Shown: one piece after another, positions 61,977-64,000 of the stretch | Numbering within the stretch: the first letter of the stretch is position 1 | How the letters are laid out: each line of letters opens with the position of its first letter | NCBI GenBank assembly: GCA_964371945.1 | Contig: CAYJPA010000020.1 | Location: 7,652 to 71,651 of the forward strand | Source: CAYJPA01 sp964371945 | GTDB taxonomy: Bacteria > Chloroflexota > Chloroflexia > Thermomicrobiales > UBA6265 | Direction: 5' to 3' | Length of the DNA stretch: 64,000 nt | Notes under the pieces: model-generated | Seen by the model: only the letters and a program-made list of their open reading frames with translations | Database searches by the model: none | Told to the model about the DNA's origin: nothing | Made by a program: the position numbers and the translations under genes

Positions 61977-63140
61977 TTATGCCGCGATCACATTCTTGGC
62001 GACCGGGCGGTACGTCGCGTGAAACTGGTTCATCTCGGACTGGAACGTTCCCTGCTCGATTGAGGCCCTTATCGTCTCCATGATGCGCGCCAAAAAACGC
62101 AGATTGTGCACTGAGGCCAGACGTAGCCCGAGTACCTCCCCCGCACGGAACAGATGATGCATGTAAGCAGCCGTGAATCGCGAACAGCTAGGGCAATCAC
62201 ATGTTGCATCAATCGGTGCGTGGTGATTAGCGAATCTTGCCTGTTTGATGTTGACTCGACCTTCCGGCGTGAAGAGGGCACCGTTGCGCGCGAGCCGGGT
62301 TGGAAGCACGCAATCGAACAGATCGATCCCCCGCGCAACGCAGTTCCAGAGATCCTCCGGCGAGCCAACCCCCATCAGGTAGCGTGGTTTCCCGGCCGGA
62401 AGCTCCGGTGTCGTCGCGGCGAGCATCTCCAGCATCAGTTCCTTCGGTTCGCCGACGCTAAGTCCTCCGACCGCGCAGCCCGCGACATCCGCCTCAGCGA
62501 CGATCCTGGCGCTCTCTTTCCTGAGCGCGGGGTCCATGCCGCCCTGAGAGATGCCGAAGAGCGCGCAACCTCTTGAGGCCGCATTCAGCCGTTTATGCTC
62601 ATCGATGCAACGCTGCAGCCAGCGGCCAGATCGGAGCATCGCCACCTCAAACTTTTCCGGTTCCCCTGGATACCCGATGACATGATCCAACTGCATCATG
62701 ATGTCCGAACCGTATCCGAACTGAAGCTGGATCGCCCGCTCCGGCGTGAGCAGATGGTGGCTGCCGTCGATATGCGACCGAAATGCCGCGCCGTCTTCGC
62801 GAACGCGAACCTGAGACGCAAGACTGAAGATCTGGAACCCGCCGCTATCGGTCAGAATCGGCTTTCTCCAGCCCATAAAGCGATGCAGTCCTCCGGCGAG
62901 CTCGATCACGTCGACGCCTGGACGAAGCATGAGGTGATAGGTGTTCGCCAGCACGATCTCCGCACCCGTCGCCTCCACTTCATCTGGATGCAACGTTTTG
63001 ATCGTGGCCTGAGTACCGACCGGCATGAACGCCGGGGTATCGATCACTCCTCGAGTCGTCACGACGCGTCCCCGCCTGGCTTCTCCCCCGGCGTCGGTCG
63101 CGAGCAGCGAAAAGGAGAGCGGCGAGCAGGATTCACTCAT
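61977..63140 (-). CDS. tgt: tRNA-guanine transglycosylase (queuosine pathway)
   Basis: Tgt swaps G34 of certain tRNAs for a queuosine precursor. Motifs are RRGRVVTTRGVIDTPAFMPV, ILTDSGGFQIFSLA (active-site Asp), GISQGGMDPALRKESA, VLPTRLARNGALFT (nucleophile region) and the zinc site CDCPSCSRFTAAY with distal His. It is 387 residues long, starting at ATG 63140. No other queuosine genes are in this window. Confidence 0.97.
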   Translation of the reverse strand: MSESCSPLSFSLLATDAGGEARRGRVVTTRGVIDTPAFMPVGTQATIKTLHPDEVEATGAEIVLANTYHLMLRPGVDVIELAGGLHRFMGWRKPILTDSGGFQIFSLASQVRVREDGAAFRSHIDGSHHLLTPERAIQLQFGYGSDIMMQLDHVIGYPGEPEKFEVAMLRSGRWLQRCIDEHKRLNAASRGCALFGISQGGMDPALRKESARIVAEADVAGCAVGGLSVGEPKELMLEMLAATTPELPAGKPRYLMGVGSPEDLWNCVARGIDLFDCVLPTRLARNGALFTPEGRVNIKQARFANHHAPIDATCDCPSCSRFTAAYMHHLFRAGEVLGLRLASVHNLRFLARIMETIRASIEQGTFQSEMNQFHATYRPVAKNVIAA

Positions 63141-63205
63141 CTCGGGGGGTCCGAATTATCGTGATCGGCAACGAATCGCGCGGGATTGCGTACAGGTCTC
63201 AGGGA

Positions 63206-63859
63206 CTAATTCCCGTGCTTGTTGTAGCCGGCAGAGAGTCGCCGTTGGCGGGCACGGCCGAGCGCGTCGAGCGGCACCGCGGGCGCGGCAGCGCTCTCAG
63301 TCTTCGCATGCCCGTTGCTCGACGAGCTCGCGGCGACGGATACCGCGGCGCCGTTCGATGCAGGAACCTTCGCCTTCGTATCCAAAATCTCATCGAAGAA
63401 CGAGACATCCGCCAACGGATCCTTCTTTGAAGCGACTGGTTTAGGCGCCGGCGCCGTTTTCGCCGCGGATGTGGTGCCGACGGCTTTTGCGGTGGTTTTG
63501 GGTGTCGACGATGAGGCGGTGACCGAGGTTGACGAAGTCGATTTCGCCGCGGCGGTCGTCGACTTCCCGGCGGCTGAAACTGAAGATGCGGCCCCGGCCA
63601 TCGTGGATTTCGCGCCCGCGGTGGCGGTGTTCACGGTCGATTTCACGCCCGCCAGCTCGTTCTGAACGGCCTTCTTGATATCGCCGACTCCAGCGGTTCG
63701 CTCGAATTCGCCTGTCAAATCGGTCGTCATCTTGCGGAGATCGCGGATGAATTTGCCGATCTGCCCGGCAACCTCAGGAAGCCGATCTGGACCGAATATC
63801 AAAAGGGCGCCGACAAGGATGATCATCATCTCCTGCCAGCCCATGCCCATAATGTTCAT
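63206..63859 (-). CDS. tatA: twin-arginine translocase TatA/TatB-type subunit with a long tail
   Basis: The N-terminus has the family layout: one membrane helix (MMIILVGALLIFGPDRLPEV), the hinge FGPDRLPE and an amphipathic helix (AGQIGKFIRDLRKMTTDLTG). The Glu/Asp-Pro at the hinge is more TatB/TatA-like than TatE-like. After residue ~70 a low-complexity Ala/Ser/Thr/Lys-rich tail of about 145 residues extends the protein to 217, far beyond a typical TatA of about 60-90. The Tat substrate-binding protein at 36-37.6 kb is a possible client. It is the first gene of the minus-strand run. Confidence 0.93.
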   Translation of the reverse strand: MNIMGMGWQEMMIILVGALLIFGPDRLPEVAGQIGKFIRDLRKMTTDLTGEFERTAGVGDIKKAVQNELAGVKSTVNTATAGAKSTMAGAASSVSAAGKSTTAAAKSTSSTSVTASSSTPKTTAKAVGTTSAAKTAPAPKPVASKKDPLADVSFFDEILDTKAKVPASNGAAVSVAASSSSNGHAKTESAAAPAVPLDALGRARQRRLSAGYNKHGN

Positions 63860-64000
63860 GTAGTTCTGTCCTCGGACGTACCGAATGCGCCTAACTGCCG
63901 CGCAGCGTGGCAGAATCGATCTCTGCCAATAGTACCCGGCAAAGTTGATTGCTGGCGAGGTTCCAATGGTATGCCCTCACGGAAGAGCGTGGAATGAAGG
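63860..64000. other. right edge without a gene
   Basis: This stretch upstream of the tatA start should hold its promoter, but no clear -35/-10 pair was found. No other coding start is convincing before the window ends. Confidence 0.3.

Overview
This window is a single bacterial chromosome segment with moderately high GC. It is tightly packed with mostly housekeeping genes. The best guess is a member of the Chloroflexota, probably a Thermomicrobia-like lineage. That is an inference from the gene set: a long-form SRP RNA, a UPF0182 giant membrane protein, tungstate uptake with an aldehyde:ferredoxin oxidoreductase, Rho with a large arginine/proline-rich insert, class II FBPase, frequent GTG/TTG starts, and the aroQ-pepQ-efp-accB gene order. 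No 16S rRNA or tRNA was seen to confirm it. No CRISPR array, prophage or intact insertion sequence was found.

Layout. 1-1.45 kb: an unknown small protein, a [2Fe-2S] ferredoxin, and the SRP RNA with its terminator. 1.5-8.6 kb (minus): a PAS/GAF/GGDEF/EAL sensor, a small membrane protein, and sdhB-sdhA behind a good sigma-70 promoter. 8.9-16.2 kb (plus): an M20 hydrolase, a DinG-type helicase overlapping glpX by 4 bp, then rho behind its own promoter and a ~300-nt leader, closed by a strong hairpin. 16.3-21.5 kb: an accessory-looking island. Two related, divergent SIS-like proteins flank a CHASE3/PAS histidine kinase broken by a frameshift and a stop, with an intact response regulator. 21.8-31.0 kb (minus): one long run of ten closely spaced genes, uvrB, unknown secreted protein, aroQ, pepQ, efp, accB, xseA, xseB, an AIR-synthase-like protein and an asparaginase-family Ntn hydrolase.

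31.2-33.0 kb holds degenerate genes (a Nudix protein without catalytic glutamates and a truncated ImmA/IrrE-like protein). 33.0-39.4 kb is an uptake locus: a family 5 binding protein and two permeases with a PHP hydrolase, divergent from an RpiR-type regulator and a HAD phosphatase. 39.6-46.1 kb is a molybdenum/tungsten block: AOR, moeA, a MoaD-like protein, a ModE-type regulator and tupABC. 46.2-47.5 kb is a decay scar, where an MMPL transporter with internal and C-terminal deletions is fused to the tail of a lost histidine kinase. 48-58.6 kb holds a K+ channel, DUF983, a fused membrane/spermidine-synthase protein, pgeF, yggS, UPF0182, a WalJ-like hydrolase and an HTH regulator. 58.7-63.9 kb (minus) is a housekeeping run: alr, a CBS protein, nnrD, acpS, tgt and tatA.

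The most novel-looking element is the pair of SIS-like proteins around the broken kinase. The clearest coherent metabolic module is the tungstate/AOR cluster. Start sites were moved from the longest frame where a Shine-Dalgarno sequence or family length supported it. All family assignments come from reading motifs, not from database searches.
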